A DNA stretch of 64,000 nt from Gammaproteobacteria bacterium (GTDB taxonomy: Bacteria > Pseudomonadota > Gammaproteobacteria > Steroidobacterales > Steroidobacteraceae), in contig JAJPKM010000011.1 in assembly GCA_021323735.1 (NCBI GenBank), positions 1 through 64,000 on the forward strand. The letters run 5' to 3'. The notes under the pieces were generated by a model, which was not told the origin of the DNA, made no database searches, and saw only the letters and a list, made by a program, of their open reading frames with translations. Numbering within the stretch: the first letter of the stretch is position 1; every line of letters begins with the position of its first letter. Positions 28,039 to 37,512 of this stretch are shown piece by piece. The position numbers and the translations under genes are program-made.

Positions 28039-28245
28039 TCAGACCGGTTTTCGCATCGCGTCCAGCGCCGCTCGGGCAAGAAACCCGGACCGGGTTTCGC
28101 CCTGCTTACGCGCATGAGCATCTACTGCCCGAAGAATCCGCTGCGGCAAAGTAATGTTGACTCTGGCGGCCTTATCTCCGAGCTCGCTGACGTCGACGTC
28201 TACGATCGCCCATGTATGGAGCTGATTTATCCAGTCGCCACTCAT
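28039..28245 (-). CDS. Small ribbon-helix-helix protein, HicB C-terminal-like
   Basis: The 68-residue product contains VDVDVSELGDKAARVNITLP followed by RILRAVDAHARKQGETRSGF. This is the C-terminal RHH DNA-binding part of HicB-type antitoxins. The N-terminal HicB domain is missing and no hicA toxin lies nearby, so it is either a remnant or a free-standing RHH mini-protein. Its ATG overlaps the stop of tgt (ATGA), so it could be translated by coupling. I favour a decayed antitoxin fragment, but the clean start keeps a functional small regulator possible. Confidence 0.55.
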   Translation of the reverse strand: MSGDWINQLHTWAIVDVDVSELGDKAARVNITLPQRILRAVDAHARKQGETRSGFLARAALDAMRKPV

Positions 28246-30287
28246 CCGCCATTGAACTGCGGATGATTGAGCACCGCTTCGTGCCAGGTGGCATCCTCGA
28301 CGGAACTGCCGAAGGGTGCCTGGGCATCGCTGCGCCGCCACTTGGCCAGCCATTCCTGCCCCAACAAATCATGGGCGTGCGGAGCAGCCGCCGCGCGCGG
28401 CGATAGGCCGATGGTGGTCTCCGACTTGGGGCCGGTCGCCCTACCCTTAGCCACATAAAAGCCGGCGGCCAGCATGGCCGCCCGGACGCTCGTGGAGTAC
28501 GTATAGGTAAAAAGTTCAGCCGGTTTGTGTGCACAGGCCTCGGCCAGTTCGCGAAACGCCGGCAACGTCCATAGTGCGCTGTCGGTCCTGAAGGAGAACG
28601 GATCGAAGAAAATAATGTCGGGCGGTGGCGCGTCGAATTTCCTGGTGGCGAAGTCGCCACGCAACAGTCGCCAGTCGATCGCGGCGCTGCCACTGGTCCA
28701 GCGATCCTCGGACAGCATCGACCGCGGCGCTGCATGATGCAGATGTTTGAACCAGCCGGGATGGTCCAACGCCAACTTGAGCGAGTCCAGGTCATTCTCG
28801 AAGCTGATGAGGACGAGGCGCCGTGCCGGAGCGGCGCCCGCGACGGCGGATGCGGAGCTCAATCCTTCCGCCGCCAGTACGGCGGCCATGGCATTGGCTG
28901 CCGCTCCCAATCCCACGTCCCAAACCACCAGCGGCTCATCCTGGGGAGTAAGCAGGCGCTCAACCAGCCGCGACTGCTCCAAATACAGCGAACGGGATTC
29001 TTCGGCCGGATCACCGCCGGGATGCATCACCTCGCCCGAGATCATGTCGCGAATGTACCCTGCGCCGTCCTTGACGAGGAGTTCGTAACGCCCCCGCTTG
29101 CGCTTGGCCGCGCGCGCCGCGGCCTTGGTCACGTGAGTGGCGCGCTTGCCGTAGCTGTCGCGCGCGTCGAGCACATCACGCTGCGCACGGTAGAACGGCA
29201 GCCATGTGTCCGCCAGAATGTGCGCCCGCATCGTGCGCATCAATTGCATGTAGAAATGGATATTGTGCAGGCTGAGCAACTGCCAGCCCGCGGTCTCATG
29301 CACGCGCTGCAGATGGAACAGATAGGCGATGGAGTGCGTCTTGCAGGTGTAGCAATCGCATGCCGGATCGATGGGACCTTCCATGCCTCGGTAGGCTGCG
29401 CGCCTCAGGTCGCGCCTGCCTAAGCTGGTGAAGGCCACACCCTGCTTGGCCAGCGACGTGGGGAGAATGCAATCGAACATATCCACGCCGCGATGCACGG
29501 CTTCGAGCAAGTCGCGGGTCGTTCCCACGCCCATGAGATATCGTGGGCTGTCGCGCGGCAACCATTCGGTGACGGTAGCCGTACAGTCCTCGCGCTCTGC
29601 GCTGCTTTCGCCTACCGCAAGACCGCCGATGGCGTATCCGTCGAAGGGCATTTGAGCGATGGTTTGCGCGCTTTCGATGCGAAGATCGGCATAACTGGCG
29701 CCTTGCACGATGCCGAACAGCGCCTGCGTCGAGTCGCCGCGCGCCGCCAGGCTGCGCTGCGCCCAGCGATGGGTCACCTGCATCGTCTCGCGGGCGACAC
29801 CGTGTTCGACGGTCGAGGGAACGCATTGATCGAGCACCATCATGATGTCGGCGCCGATGGCCTTCTGCGCCTCGATGCTGCTCTCGGGGCTCAATCGAAC
29901 CAGGGTGTTGTCGACATAGCTGGTGAATTCGGCATATTCCTCGCGCAGCGTCCGGCTGCCCGGAAGGGAAAATATTTGATATCCGCCGGAATCGGTCAAT
30001 ACCGATCGCGGCCAGTTCATGAAGCCATGGATGCCGCCGAATTTGCGGAAGATCTCGAGACCCGGCCGCAACAGAAGATGATAGGTATTGGCCAAAAGAA
30101 CCTGGGCGCCGCAGGCCAGCAGGTCGTCGCGGCGCTGTGACCGCACGGCGGCATGAGTTCCCACCGGCATGAAGGTGGGGGTGAGCACTTCGTTGTGGCG
30201 GGTCGTGAAACGCGCCGCGCGGGCACTCGACCCTTCAGCCGTGGCTTCGAGCGTAAAATGCAGCCGCTTTGAGGCGGCATGGGTCAT
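28242..30287 (-). CDS. tgt: tRNA-guanine transglycosylase fused to an MnmC-like methyltransferase domain
   Basis: The 681-residue protein has a Tgt domain in about residues 1-385: VLTDSGGYQIFSLPGSRTLR with the catalytic Asp of DSGG, DMFDCILPTSLAKQG with the nucleophile-region Asp, and the zinc site CDCYTCKTHS plus a later His. About 290 further residues resemble the methyltransferase domain of MnmC/DUF752: VVWDVGLGAAANAMAAVLAA (SAM-binding Gly loop) and PDIIFFDPFSFRTDSALWTL. Classical Tgt is about 370 residues and inserts preQ1 at tRNA position 34. The loop PTSLAKQG differs from the usual PTRNARNG, so target specificity may differ. I start at ATG 30285-30287; an ATG at 30302 is also possible. 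Confidence 0.85.
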   Translation of the reverse strand: MTHAASKRLHFTLEATAEGSSARAARFTTRHNEVLTPTFMPVGTHAAVRSQRRDDLLACGAQVLLANTYHLLLRPGLEIFRKFGGIHGFMNWPRSVLTDSGGYQIFSLPGSRTLREEYAEFTSYVDNTLVRLSPESSIEAQKAIGADIMMVLDQCVPSTVEHGVARETMQVTHRWAQRSLAARGDSTQALFGIVQGASYADLRIESAQTIAQMPFDGYAIGGLAVGESSAEREDCTATVTEWLPRDSPRYLMGVGTTRDLLEAVHRGVDMFDCILPTSLAKQGVAFTSLGRRDLRRAAYRGMEGPIDPACDCYTCKTHSIAYLFHLQRVHETAGWQLLSLHNIHFYMQLMRTMRAHILADTWLPFYRAQRDVLDARDSYGKRATHVTKAAARAAKRKRGRYELLVKDGAGYIRDMISGEVMHPGGDPAEESRSLYLEQSRLVERLLTPQDEPLVVWDVGLGAAANAMAAVLAAEGLSSASAVAGAAPARRLVLISFENDLDSLKLALDHPGWFKHLHHAAPRSMLSEDRWTSGSAAIDWRLLRGDFATRKFDAPPPDIIFFDPFSFRTDSALWTLPAFRELAEACAHKPAELFTYTYSTSVRAAMLAAGFYVAKGRATGPKSETTIGLSPRAAAAPHAHDLLGQEWLAKWRRSDAQAPFGSSVEDATWHEAVLNHPQFNGG

Positions 30288-30335
30288 AGTATAGTGTGGC
30301 ATACGATGCAGAAATGATTCGACAGAGAGGATGAT

Positions 30336-30779
30336 ATGCTCGATTTGGCCAAGGCCAGCGCAATTGTTGACAAGGCACTGGAACAAGCACGCGCCTTGAA
30401 GCTGCCGCCGCTCACCGTCGCCGTGCTCGATGCCGCCGGCTGCTTGGTTTCCTTCAAGCGTGAAGACGGCACCAGTCTGCTGCGCCCCGATATTGCGCAG
30501 GCCAAAGCCTACGGTGCCCTAGCGATGGGGATGGGCAGCCGGGCAATTGCGGCCCGGGCAGCGGTATCGCCCGCCTTCATATCGGCGGTAAATGCCTTGG
30601 CGGGCGGACGACTCATTCCGGTTCCCGGCGGTGTGCTCATTCGATCCGGCGACAAGGCAATTATCGGTGCGGTCGGCATTACCGGCGCACCTTCGGAGCA
30701 GGATGAGGCTTGCGCCATAGCGGGCATCATGTCAGTCGGCCTGACGGCGGATACCGGCGCGGAGGCAGCCACGAAATGA
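30336..30779 (+). CDS. GlcG/HbpS-family protein
   Basis: The 147-residue protein matches the GlcG/HbpS (DUF336) fold: LAKASAIVDKALEQARALKL, then TVAVLDAAGCLVSFKREDGT, and the loop GGRLIPVPGGVLIRSGDKAI. Members bind heme or cobalamin or act as accessory proteins of oxidoreductases; GlcG itself has no proven enzymatic activity. It is divergent from tgt with only 48 bases between the starts, so the promoters must be compact or overlapping. The CPBP protease gene follows 21 bases later, probably in the same transcript. Confidence 0.85.
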   Translation: MLDLAKASAIVDKALEQARALKLPPLTVAVLDAAGCLVSFKREDGTSLLRPDIAQAKAYGALAMGMGSRAIAARAAVSPAFISAVNALAGGRLIPVPGGVLIRSGDKAIIGAVGITGAPSEQDEACAIAGIMSVGLTADTGAEAATK

Positions 30780-30800
30780 CAGGCTAGTTGGGGGAACTGC

Positions 30801-31724
30801 ATGCCGCTTCTGCCACGCATCGATTCTCGATCGACCACCTTTATCGGCGGATATCTCACGCTCTGGGCCGCGGCAACGGGCTATCTCGGCCTCACGGGAG
30901 TCGACTGGACATTCCCCGTTTTTTCGCTGGCGGTGTTCGGCGCCGCGCTGCCCGCCTTGAGCATCGCACTGACCCACAAAGCCACGCCGCCACCGGTTGC
31001 AGTCCCACGCCCGAAAGTGGAACTCACGGCGTTGCTCCTGTTCCTCGCGGTCTATGCCGTGATTTTTCTCGGTTGGGGAATGAGCGCGACGCGCGCCCTG
31101 GCGCCCGCCGGCCGGGAGCGTGAACTGCTGGTGCTCGGGGTCAAGCTCATCGTACACGTCGCCGCGCCGGCAGCCTTGTTGGCGGCGCTTGGGGCACCGC
31201 TCGCGGTGTTATTCGGCAGCGGAATTCGGCGTCCGGGTTTCTGGCCACCCCTGCTGGCGCTGGGTGCCATCATTCTTGCGCTGATGTGTGTGGTCTCGCC
31301 GTCGCTCAGCGAGATTGCAGCGCTGCACGCCTCAGCCACAACGCTTGCCTGGGCCGCACCGGCGACCTTCATCTGGCTCGCCCTCGAGGCGGGCCTGTGT
31401 GAGGAATTTCTGTTTCGCGCGGTCTTGCAAACCCGGCTCGCCGCGGCGCTGAAGAGTGAAGCAGGCGCCGTCGTGACCGGCGCGTTGCTGTTCAGTCTGG
31501 CCCACGCGCCGGGGCTGTATCTGCGCGGGCATCCCGGCATCGACGGCTATTCCACCGATCCCGTTCAGGTGATGGCCTTTACCGTCGCCACCCTTTCGCC
31601 GATCGCGATTCTCTTCGGTACGTTATGGGCGCGCACCCGCAGCCTGCTGCTGATCGTGCTGCTGCACGCGGCCGTCGATGTGCTGCCGAACCTGGCGGAC
31701 TTCATTCGCACCTGGACCGGTTGA
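30801..31724 (+). CDS. CPBP-family intramembrane protease
   Basis: The 307-residue membrane protein has about eight hydrophobic segments and the CPBP/CAAX signature EEFLFR (Glu201-Glu202 to Arg206), followed by a His in FSLAHAPGLYLRG. An H/N-bearing motif near the end is AAVDVLPNL. These residues form the Rce1-like glutamate intramembrane protease site. Bacterial members are implicated in prenyl-like peptide processing, bacteriocin self-immunity or membrane protein scaffolding. The substrate here is unknown. It probably shares an operon with the GlcG-like gene. Confidence 0.85.
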   Translation: MPLLPRIDSRSTTFIGGYLTLWAAATGYLGLTGVDWTFPVFSLAVFGAALPALSIALTHKATPPPVAVPRPKVELTALLLFLAVYAVIFLGWGMSATRALAPAGRERELLVLGVKLIVHVAAPAALLAALGAPLAVLFGSGIRRPGFWPPLLALGAIILALMCVVSPSLSEIAALHASATTLAWAAPATFIWLALEAGLCEEFLFRAVLQTRLAAALKSEAGAVVTGALLFSLAHAPGLYLRGHPGIDGYSTDPVQVMAFTVATLSPIAILFGTLWARTRSLLLIVLLHAAVDVLPNLADFIRTWTG

Positions 31725-31737
31725 CCACGCCGCATTG

Positions 31738-32748
31738 TCAGGCCTTGCGCGAGAATGCCAGGCAGACCGTTCTCGAACGCACGACACCCCGCGCCGCGCT
31801 TCCGCGCAGATGGGGCACGCGCCAGAAAACCCGATGTTCACGGCGAACGAGATGTCCCCGGACATGGTGCAGGCGGGGTGATTGGCGGCCGCTGGGATCG
31901 CCGCTTGGTTCCGACGTCAACACGGTATCCAGGGCGGCATTGATTTCGATGTGGTCGAGCAGCGGCGCACGCCCGTGGGCCAGGCGTTTGCGATTGATGG
32001 CGGCGCGCGAGACGGCCATCGAACGTGTGGCGTCCTTCGCGTTCAGCAATAGCAGGAATGCGATGAGGAATGGCGCATCCCAGGCGACCGAGTTGATCGA
32101 ATCACCGACCAAGCGCCTCTTGAACGCCGCATCCCGTGCGGCCTCTCGATAGTAATTGGCCCATAGATCATCAAAACGAAACCTGACGTGGTCCAAAAGC
32201 CCCGACATTCCCGGATTGTCCCCATGAGTGGCGTCGAGTAGACCGCCGCCCAAGACGTCGCTCGCGACCTCGGGGTGCGCAAACGCACTGCGCAGATCCA
32301 GGTGAGTCTCGAGCGGCGAGAGGATCAAGGCGGCGCCTTCGTCGGCGGGCGCATCGACCCAGAAGGTTCTCACCACGGCGGTCTGCCCATCGGCCGAGGC
32401 TCGCAGCAGTACGCCCACCTTGCGGCCCTTGGCCACGGAATCGAGCGCCGCGCCTGGATGCGTCTCATGGATCACGCGCTTGTGGGCTTCGTCGTTCCAT
32501 TCCAACCACAGGTGGGGTGCAGGCATGCGCAATAAATCCAAGCAGCCGACCAGCCGCGCGCCGTCCGCGAAGGCCAATTCCGCACAGGCGCGCGTCAAAT
32601 CATCGCCGAGCACGAAGCGCAGCGGGCAAGCCGCCACTTGAGCTGCAAAACGACCGGCGCCGAGAACCTCCGGTGTCATGGACGGCAGGTAGGCCGGCAC
32701 CGATGGCGGCAGCGCCGGGCAATGGGCAACGCTATCCAGTAAACGCAT
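31738..32748 (-). CDS. Conserved hypothetical protein
   Basis: This 336-residue soluble protein has no recognisable enzyme motif. A notable C-terminal block is PRLHHVRGHLVRREHRVFWR followed by VPHLRGSAARGVVRSRTVCL. I have an impression of similar Arg/His-rich endings in hypothetical proteins encoded by phage and proteobacterial genomes, but cannot name the family. The middle holds YYREAARDAAFKRRLVGDSI and a hydrophobic LIAFLLLLNAK stretch. It converges on the CPBP gene with 13 bases between stops. It is real coding by length, composition and the lack of any better opposing frame. Confidence 0.6.
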   Translation of the reverse strand: MRLLDSVAHCPALPPSVPAYLPSMTPEVLGAGRFAAQVAACPLRFVLGDDLTRACAELAFADGARLVGCLDLLRMPAPHLWLEWNDEAHKRVIHETHPGAALDSVAKGRKVGVLLRASADGQTAVVRTFWVDAPADEGAALILSPLETHLDLRSAFAHPEVASDVLGGGLLDATHGDNPGMSGLLDHVRFRFDDLWANYYREAARDAAFKRRLVGDSINSVAWDAPFLIAFLLLLNAKDATRSMAVSRAAINRKRLAHGRAPLLDHIEINAALDTVLTSEPSGDPSGRQSPRLHHVRGHLVRREHRVFWRVPHLRGSAARGVVRSRTVCLAFSRKA

Positions 32749-32955
32749 CGGCGCGGCATCCTCACGAGCTGGGTAGTCCAGTGAGATAGCGGATTCGTTG
32801 TTTGCGTTGTGGAGAAGTCGACGAACTCGTCCCGTTGATCGACGGATTCGTCCCGGATCGATGCTACCGGTGACCTAAGCAGGAGGACAGCAGTTCACGG
32901 CGCGCCTAACGGGCATCCATGAACAACGAACCATCAGCTCACTCGTGATCGGTTC

Positions 32956-32976
32956 GGGCGGAGCTTCGGTCCGCCC
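32956..32976 (-). terminator. Hairpin downstream of glpF, possible terminator
   Basis: GGGCGGA (32956-32962) and TCCGCCC (32970-32976) form a 7-bp GC stem with a 7-base loop, 15 bases past the glpF stop. No clear U-run is present on the transcribed strand, so termination is tentative. Confidence 0.4.
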
Positions 32977-32990
32977 TTGAACAGTCGCCG

Positions 32991-33716
32991 CTAAATGCCG
33001 ATCATTTTCACCACGACACCGGCACCGGCCGCACCCAGCAAGGGGCCGACGATGGGCACGAAGGCGTAGCCGAAATCCGAGCTGCCCTTCCCGGGGATCG
33101 GGAGCACGGCGTGCATGATGCGAGGACCCAGATCGCGCGCAGTGTTGATGGCGTAGCCGGTGGGTCCGCCGAGCGACAGGCCGATGCCCCACACCAGGGA
33201 GCCCACCAAAAAAGGACCCAACCCTGGGCTCAAGCCGACTCCCGTACCGTACTTCGACGAGATCGAGGCGGCGACCAGCACCAGGACAAACGCACCGATC
33301 ACTTCATTGAGAATGTTCGCCAGCGGCGCCCTGATCGCTGGAATGGTGGAAAAACAGGCGAGTTTGTCCAGAGGATCCGGCGTCTTTTCCCAATGCGACC
33401 AATAGCTGAGCCATACCAACGCAGCGCCCAACATGGCTCCCAGCATTTGGGCCGGCACGTAGATGGGGAGCCGGCTCCAATCGCCGGTCGATACGGCAAC
33501 ACCCACGGTGACGGCGGGATTCAAGTGACCGTCGCTGCCTACCGCGAGTGCGGTAAATACGCCCGCCATCACGGCAAAGCACCACGCGGCGGTAATCACC
33601 ATCCACCCGGATTTTTCCCCCTTGGTCTGCCGCAAAACCACGTTCGCGACCACGCCATTACCGAGCAAAATCATGATCATCGTGCCGAAAAGCTCGCCGA
33701 GAAATGCGGAATGCAT
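32991..33716 (-). CDS. glpF: Aquaglyceroporin GlpF-like channel
   Basis: The 241-residue MIP-family channel has six predicted TM segments and two half-helices. The first constriction motif is intact (GHLNPAVTVGVAV). The second reads GYAINTARDLGPR, where the canonical sequence is NPARD, so the second NPA is NTA. The Asp in ARDLGPR and the Arg of the selectivity filter remain, which fits a glycerol facilitator. It is encoded 35 bases after glpK, and the pair would import glycerol and trap it as glycerol 3-phosphate. I start at ATG 33714-33716; a longer reading has no family support. Confidence 0.9.
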   Translation of the reverse strand: MHSAFLGELFGTMIMILLGNGVVANVVLRQTKGEKSGWMVITAAWCFAVMAGVFTALAVGSDGHLNPAVTVGVAVSTGDWSRLPIYVPAQMLGAMLGAALVWLSYWSHWEKTPDPLDKLACFSTIPAIRAPLANILNEVIGAFVLVLVAASISSKYGTGVGLSPGLGPFLVGSLVWGIGLSLGGPTGYAINTARDLGPRIMHAVLPIPGKGSSDFGYAFVPIVGPLLGAAGAGVVVKMIGI

Positions 33717-33751
33717 TATTTCCCCCTTAGCACCGTGTAACCGGCGTCGTA

Positions 33752-35251
33752 TTAGTCCAGCCAGTCCAGCGAGCGGGCGACAGCCTTCTGCCAGGATGCA
33801 TACAGCGCGCTGCGGCGCTCCTGCGGCATCCGGGGTGCCCAGCGCTTGTCCACCGCCCAATTGCTGACCAGATCCTCCCTATTGCGCCAATACCTTACCG
33901 CAAGACCGGCCGCGTAGGCGGCGCCCAATGCCGTGGTCTCGGTGATTTTCGGCCTGACGACGGGAACATCGAGAATGTCGGCCTGAAACTGCATCAGCAG
34001 CTCGTTGCCCACCATGCCGCCATCGACGCGCAGCTCCGGGATGCGTATCGACGAATCCTTCTCCATCGCGCCGAGTACCTCGCGCGTCTGATACGCCGTG
34101 GCTTCCAGCACGGCGCGGCCGATGTGCGCTCGGGTGACGTAGCGCGTAAGACCGATGAGGGTGCCTCGCGCTCTTTCATTCCAGTGCGGTGCATACAAAC
34201 CGGAGAATGCGGGCACGAAATACACCCCGCCGTTGTCCTCTACTTCGCCGGCCAGCTTTTCAACCTCCGAACTGCTGCCGATCAAGCCCAGATTATCCCG
34301 CAGCCATTGCACCAAGGCGCCGGTCACCGCGATCGAACCCTCCAACGCATAGCAGGCCTTTTCCTGCGCGATTTGATAGGCGACGGTGGTGATCAAACCG
34401 GCGGTCGAGGCGATGGGCTTCTCGCCCGTGTTCATGAGAAGGAAACACCCGGTGCCATAGGTGTTCTTCACTTCGCCGGGGCGAAAGCAAGCTTGGCCAA
34501 CCAGGGCCGCTTGCTGATCGCCGAGAATCCCGGCGATGGGGACTCCGGCAAGCACCGGCGTCTTGGCTTCCGCATAGACTGCGCTGGAGGCAACGATGCG
34601 TGGCAGCAGTGCGCGCGGAATCAGCAATTCTTCGAGCAGCTTGGAGTCCCAATCGAGGGTGGCGAGATTCATCAATTGCGTGCGGCTGGCATTGGTGACG
34701 TCGGTCATGTGCAATCCGCCGTTGATGCCGCCGGTCAGATTCCACAGCAGCCAGGTATCGATATTGCCGAACAGCAGAGCGCCCGACTGCGCTCGTGCGC
34801 GGGCGCCCGGCACGTTATCCAGAAGCCACTGCAACTTAAGACCGCTGAAATAGCTGGCCAGGGGCAAGCCGGTTTGAGCGCGAAACCGATTGGGCCCGCC
34901 TTGCCTCGCATACTGCGCAACCAGCTGGTCGACGCGGGTGTCCTGCCAGACCAGCGCGTTGTACAACGGCTTGCCGCTGCGACGATCCCAAAGGACGGTG
35001 GTCTCGCGTTGATTGGTGATGCCGACCGCGGCTAGATCGCCGGCCACCAATCCGGCCTTCGCCAGGGCGGCGCCCGCAACTTCTTGCGTGTTGCGCCAAA
35101 TTTCCAACGGGTCGTGTTCGACCCAACCGGGCTTGGGGAATACCTGGGCATGCTCCTTCTGTGCCAGGGTGATGATGTTGCCGCCACGATCGAACACGAT
35201 GAACCGCGTGCTAGTCGTGCCTTGATCGATCGCCCCTACGTATCGAGACAT
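33752..35251 (-). CDS. glpK: Glycerol kinase
   Basis: The 499-residue FGGY-family kinase begins [20 protein letters not shown], with the DQGTTSTR phosphate loop, and includes [20 protein letters not shown] (glycerol-binding region). It continues with [20 protein letters not shown], then [17 protein letters not shown] and the FGGY-like C-terminal block [20 protein letters not shown]. It phosphorylates glycerol with ATP. Length is the family norm (about 500). It is the first gene of a glpK-glpF pair. An AT-rich stretch just before the start (35256-35281) is a likely promoter segment. No glpD or glpR is seen nearby. Confidence 0.96.
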   Translation of the reverse strand: MSRYVGAIDQGTTSTRFIVFDRGGNIITLAQKEHAQVFPKPGWVEHDPLEIWRNTQEVAGAALAKAGLVAGDLAAVGITNQRETTVLWDRRSGKPLYNALVWQDTRVDQLVAQYARQGGPNRFRAQTGLPLASYFSGLKLQWLLDNVPGARARAQSGALLFGNIDTWLLWNLTGGINGGLHMTDVTNASRTQLMNLATLDWDSKLLEELLIPRALLPRIVASSAVYAEAKTPVLAGVPIAGILGDQQAALVGQACFRPGEVKNTYGTGCFLLMNTGEKPIASTAGLITTVAYQIAQEKACYALEGSIAVTGALVQWLRDNLGLIGSSSEVEKLAGEVEDNGGVYFVPAFSGLYAPHWNERARGTLIGLTRYVTRAHIGRAVLEATAYQTREVLGAMEKDSSIRIPELRVDGGMVGNELLMQFQADILDVPVVRPKITETTALGAAYAAGLAVRYWRNREDLVSNWAVDKRWAPRMPQERRSALYASWQKAVARSLDWLD

Positions 35252-35424
35252 GGTGATCCCCGCAAATTTTATTATCTTTAAAGCGCTTCTCTAGCCGGCG
35301 TCCGCGTACTTATCAAGCCGGCGAGAAAATCTCTGTCCACTCGGAGCGCACGCTGCGGCGCTCCTATATTGCGCCAACCACAATTCATACGTGCAATTTC
35401 TGTGGACACCCCACGCGATGGCAC

Positions 35425-37308
35425 TCACCAACCAATACCGTAGTCCTCGCCGTGGTTGCTCGAGCCACCCCACATCGTTCCATGCACGCTGTCGAGTTCG
35501 ATCGCGTTGATGGGGCCCGAACTTCGCTCTTCGAATTCGAGCTTGTAGCCCATGCGCACGAGTTCCTGACGTACCCATGTCGGCGTCGCGGTATTCACCG
35601 TGAGGCGGCCGGGTATGGATTCGTGCGCGCCGAATGAGTCGCGCATCTGGTAGCTGGTGATGTTGGCGGCCTCGGTGGCTTCCTGCGGAGTCATTCCGAA
35701 CTCGACCACGTTCAGGAAGAACTGCAGCAGGTTTTGATCCTGGGTGTCGCCGCCCTGCACGGAGAATACGAGGAACGGCTTGCCGCCCTTCAGAGCCAGA
35801 GTCGGTGTGAGCGTTGCACGCGGACGCTTGCCGGGCTCCAGCACATTGAACGGGTTCTCGGAGGCATCCAGCACGAAACTCTGCATGCGCTGGCTCAAGC
35901 CCACGCCGGTGTGCCCCGCAATCACGGCGGGAGTCCAGCCGCCGCTGGGAGTTACCGACACCGCCCAACCTTTGTCATCGGTGGCTTCGACACTGGTGGT
36001 CCCCAGCCGGAACGTGCGGTCGTACTCGACCAGCGCCGTCGGGCTCCACTGCGATGGGGCAGCAGGGGATGCACTGGGCATCTTGCTGTGCCATTTCTGC
36101 AGAATGGCCGTGAAGGGATTCTTGCCGCCCTGGTATGGATACGGATCGCCGGGGCGGATGTCCGGATCGTTGTGGTCGGATTGAATCAGCTTCGCGCGCT
36201 CCCGCGCATAGTCCTTCGACAGCAGTCCCTGAATCGGCGACTCCGGCGGGAAATAGGGGTCCCCGTAATAAAAATCCCGGTCGGCATAGGCGAGGTTCAT
36301 GGCTTGATACAGCGTGTGAATGTAGCGGGCGCTGTCGTAGCCCATGGCCTTGAGGTCAAACCCCTCCAGGATATTGAGCGCCTGCAGCATCACCGGGCTT
36401 TGCACCCACGTGGTCAATTTGTAGACCTCGATGCCCTTGTAGTTGGTGTGCACGGGCTCTTCTATATGCACCTTCCATTTGGCCAGGTCCTCCATGGTGA
36501 ACAGGCCGCCTTGCTCGCGGGTGCCGCGCACCAACTCCTGCGCAATATCGCCCTTATAGAAGCGGTCGTATGCGGCGTATATGGCGGCCTTGCGGTCCTT
36601 GCCGGCTGCACGGGCCTTGTGTTCGGCTTCCACCAGTTTGCGCAAGGTCGCAGCGAGCTCCGGTTGATGGAAGATCTCGCCGGGCTGCGGACCCTGGCGC
36701 GCCTCGCCGGGGTGGATGAGGATGGTGCGCTTGGAGTAGGGCCACTGCGCGATCTTGTCCTTGTATTTCTCGATGGTGTTGGACAGCTCCGCCTCCATGG
36801 GATAGCCGTCGGCCATCTGGATGGCAGGAGCCAACACGTCGGCGAGGCTCATGGTGCCGTACTCGGCGAGCATGGTCATGAGGCCGCCCGGCGTTCCCGG
36901 GGTCACGGCGGCGAGCGGACCGAACTCGGGCGGATAGTTCATGCCCTTTTGATGGAAAAATTCCGGTGTCGCTCCGGTGGGTGCGACGCCGAGCGCATTG
37001 ATGCCGATGACTTTGCCGGTGTTCGGGTTGTAGATCAGCGCCTGCGTCTCGCCGCCCCAGGAAAGCGTGTCCCACATGGTGGAAGTCGCGGCAATCATGG
37101 CGCATGCGGCATCCACTGCGTTGCCGCCTTTCTGAAAGATCATGGCGCCTGCCGTCGCGGCCAGCGGCTTGCCCGTGACTGCCATCCAGTGCTGGGCGTG
37201 GAGCGCAGGTTTTTGCGTGCGTCCCTCGGCGGCCGGCATTGAACCGACCATGATCGCGGCCGTGCATAGAATCGTTGCCAACCGATTAACCTTGAAGGTA
37301 ATTCTCAT
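35425..37308 (-). CDS. Gamma-glutamyltransferase family protein
   Basis: The 627-residue protein has a signal peptide (about 1-29) and the GGT fold: GGNAVDAACAMIAATSTMWD, then INALGVAPTGATPEFF and the catalytic-Thr region LGTTSVEATDDKGWAVSV. Autocleavage before a Thr in the GTTS motif would create the N-terminal nucleophile of the small subunit (about 190 residues). The usual follow-up G-S motifs are partly changed, so substrate range is uncertain; relatives cleave glutathione, gamma-glutamyl peptides or cephalosporin-like amides. It is periplasmic and monocistronic, divergent from the epoxide-hydrolase-like gene with about 200 bases between them. Confidence 0.88.
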   Translation of the reverse strand: MRITFKVNRLATILCTAAIMVGSMPAAEGRTQKPALHAQHWMAVTGKPLAATAGAMIFQKGGNAVDAACAMIAATSTMWDTLSWGGETQALIYNPNTGKVIGINALGVAPTGATPEFFHQKGMNYPPEFGPLAAVTPGTPGGLMTMLAEYGTMSLADVLAPAIQMADGYPMEAELSNTIEKYKDKIAQWPYSKRTILIHPGEARQGPQPGEIFHQPELAATLRKLVEAEHKARAAGKDRKAAIYAAYDRFYKGDIAQELVRGTREQGGLFTMEDLAKWKVHIEEPVHTNYKGIEVYKLTTWVQSPVMLQALNILEGFDLKAMGYDSARYIHTLYQAMNLAYADRDFYYGDPYFPPESPIQGLLSKDYARERAKLIQSDHNDPDIRPGDPYPYQGGKNPFTAILQKWHSKMPSASPAAPSQWSPTALVEYDRTFRLGTTSVEATDDKGWAVSVTPSGGWTPAVIAGHTGVGLSQRMQSFVLDASENPFNVLEPGKRPRATLTPTLALKGGKPFLVFSVQGGDTQDQNLLQFFLNVVEFGMTPQEATEAANITSYQMRDSFGAHESIPGRLTVNTATPTWVRQELVRMGYKLEFEERSSGPINAIELDSVHGTMWGGSSNHGEDYGIGW

Positions 37309-37512
37309 TCGTCACCCTTTAAAGAGTCATTTGCTTGTTCTTAAGGATACGGCAGAGTGGCCCGTCGCGCACTTGAGCGTGTGTGCGAAAGGGTGCCGCC
37401 GGATCAAAGGTGGCCCTGAACTTTAAATCCGGGACGCAAGTCGGAGCCTGCCTGCCGGAGAAGGATGCGGCGCCCTTCTGCTATGCTGACCCCAAACTCT
37501 TGCGGGGGCCTC

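Noticed and set aside
35734-37242. 502-residue open frame opposite the gamma-glutamyltransferase
   Set aside because: The minus-strand protein has a signal peptide and conserved GGT motifs; the plus frame shows none and is a GC-driven shadow.
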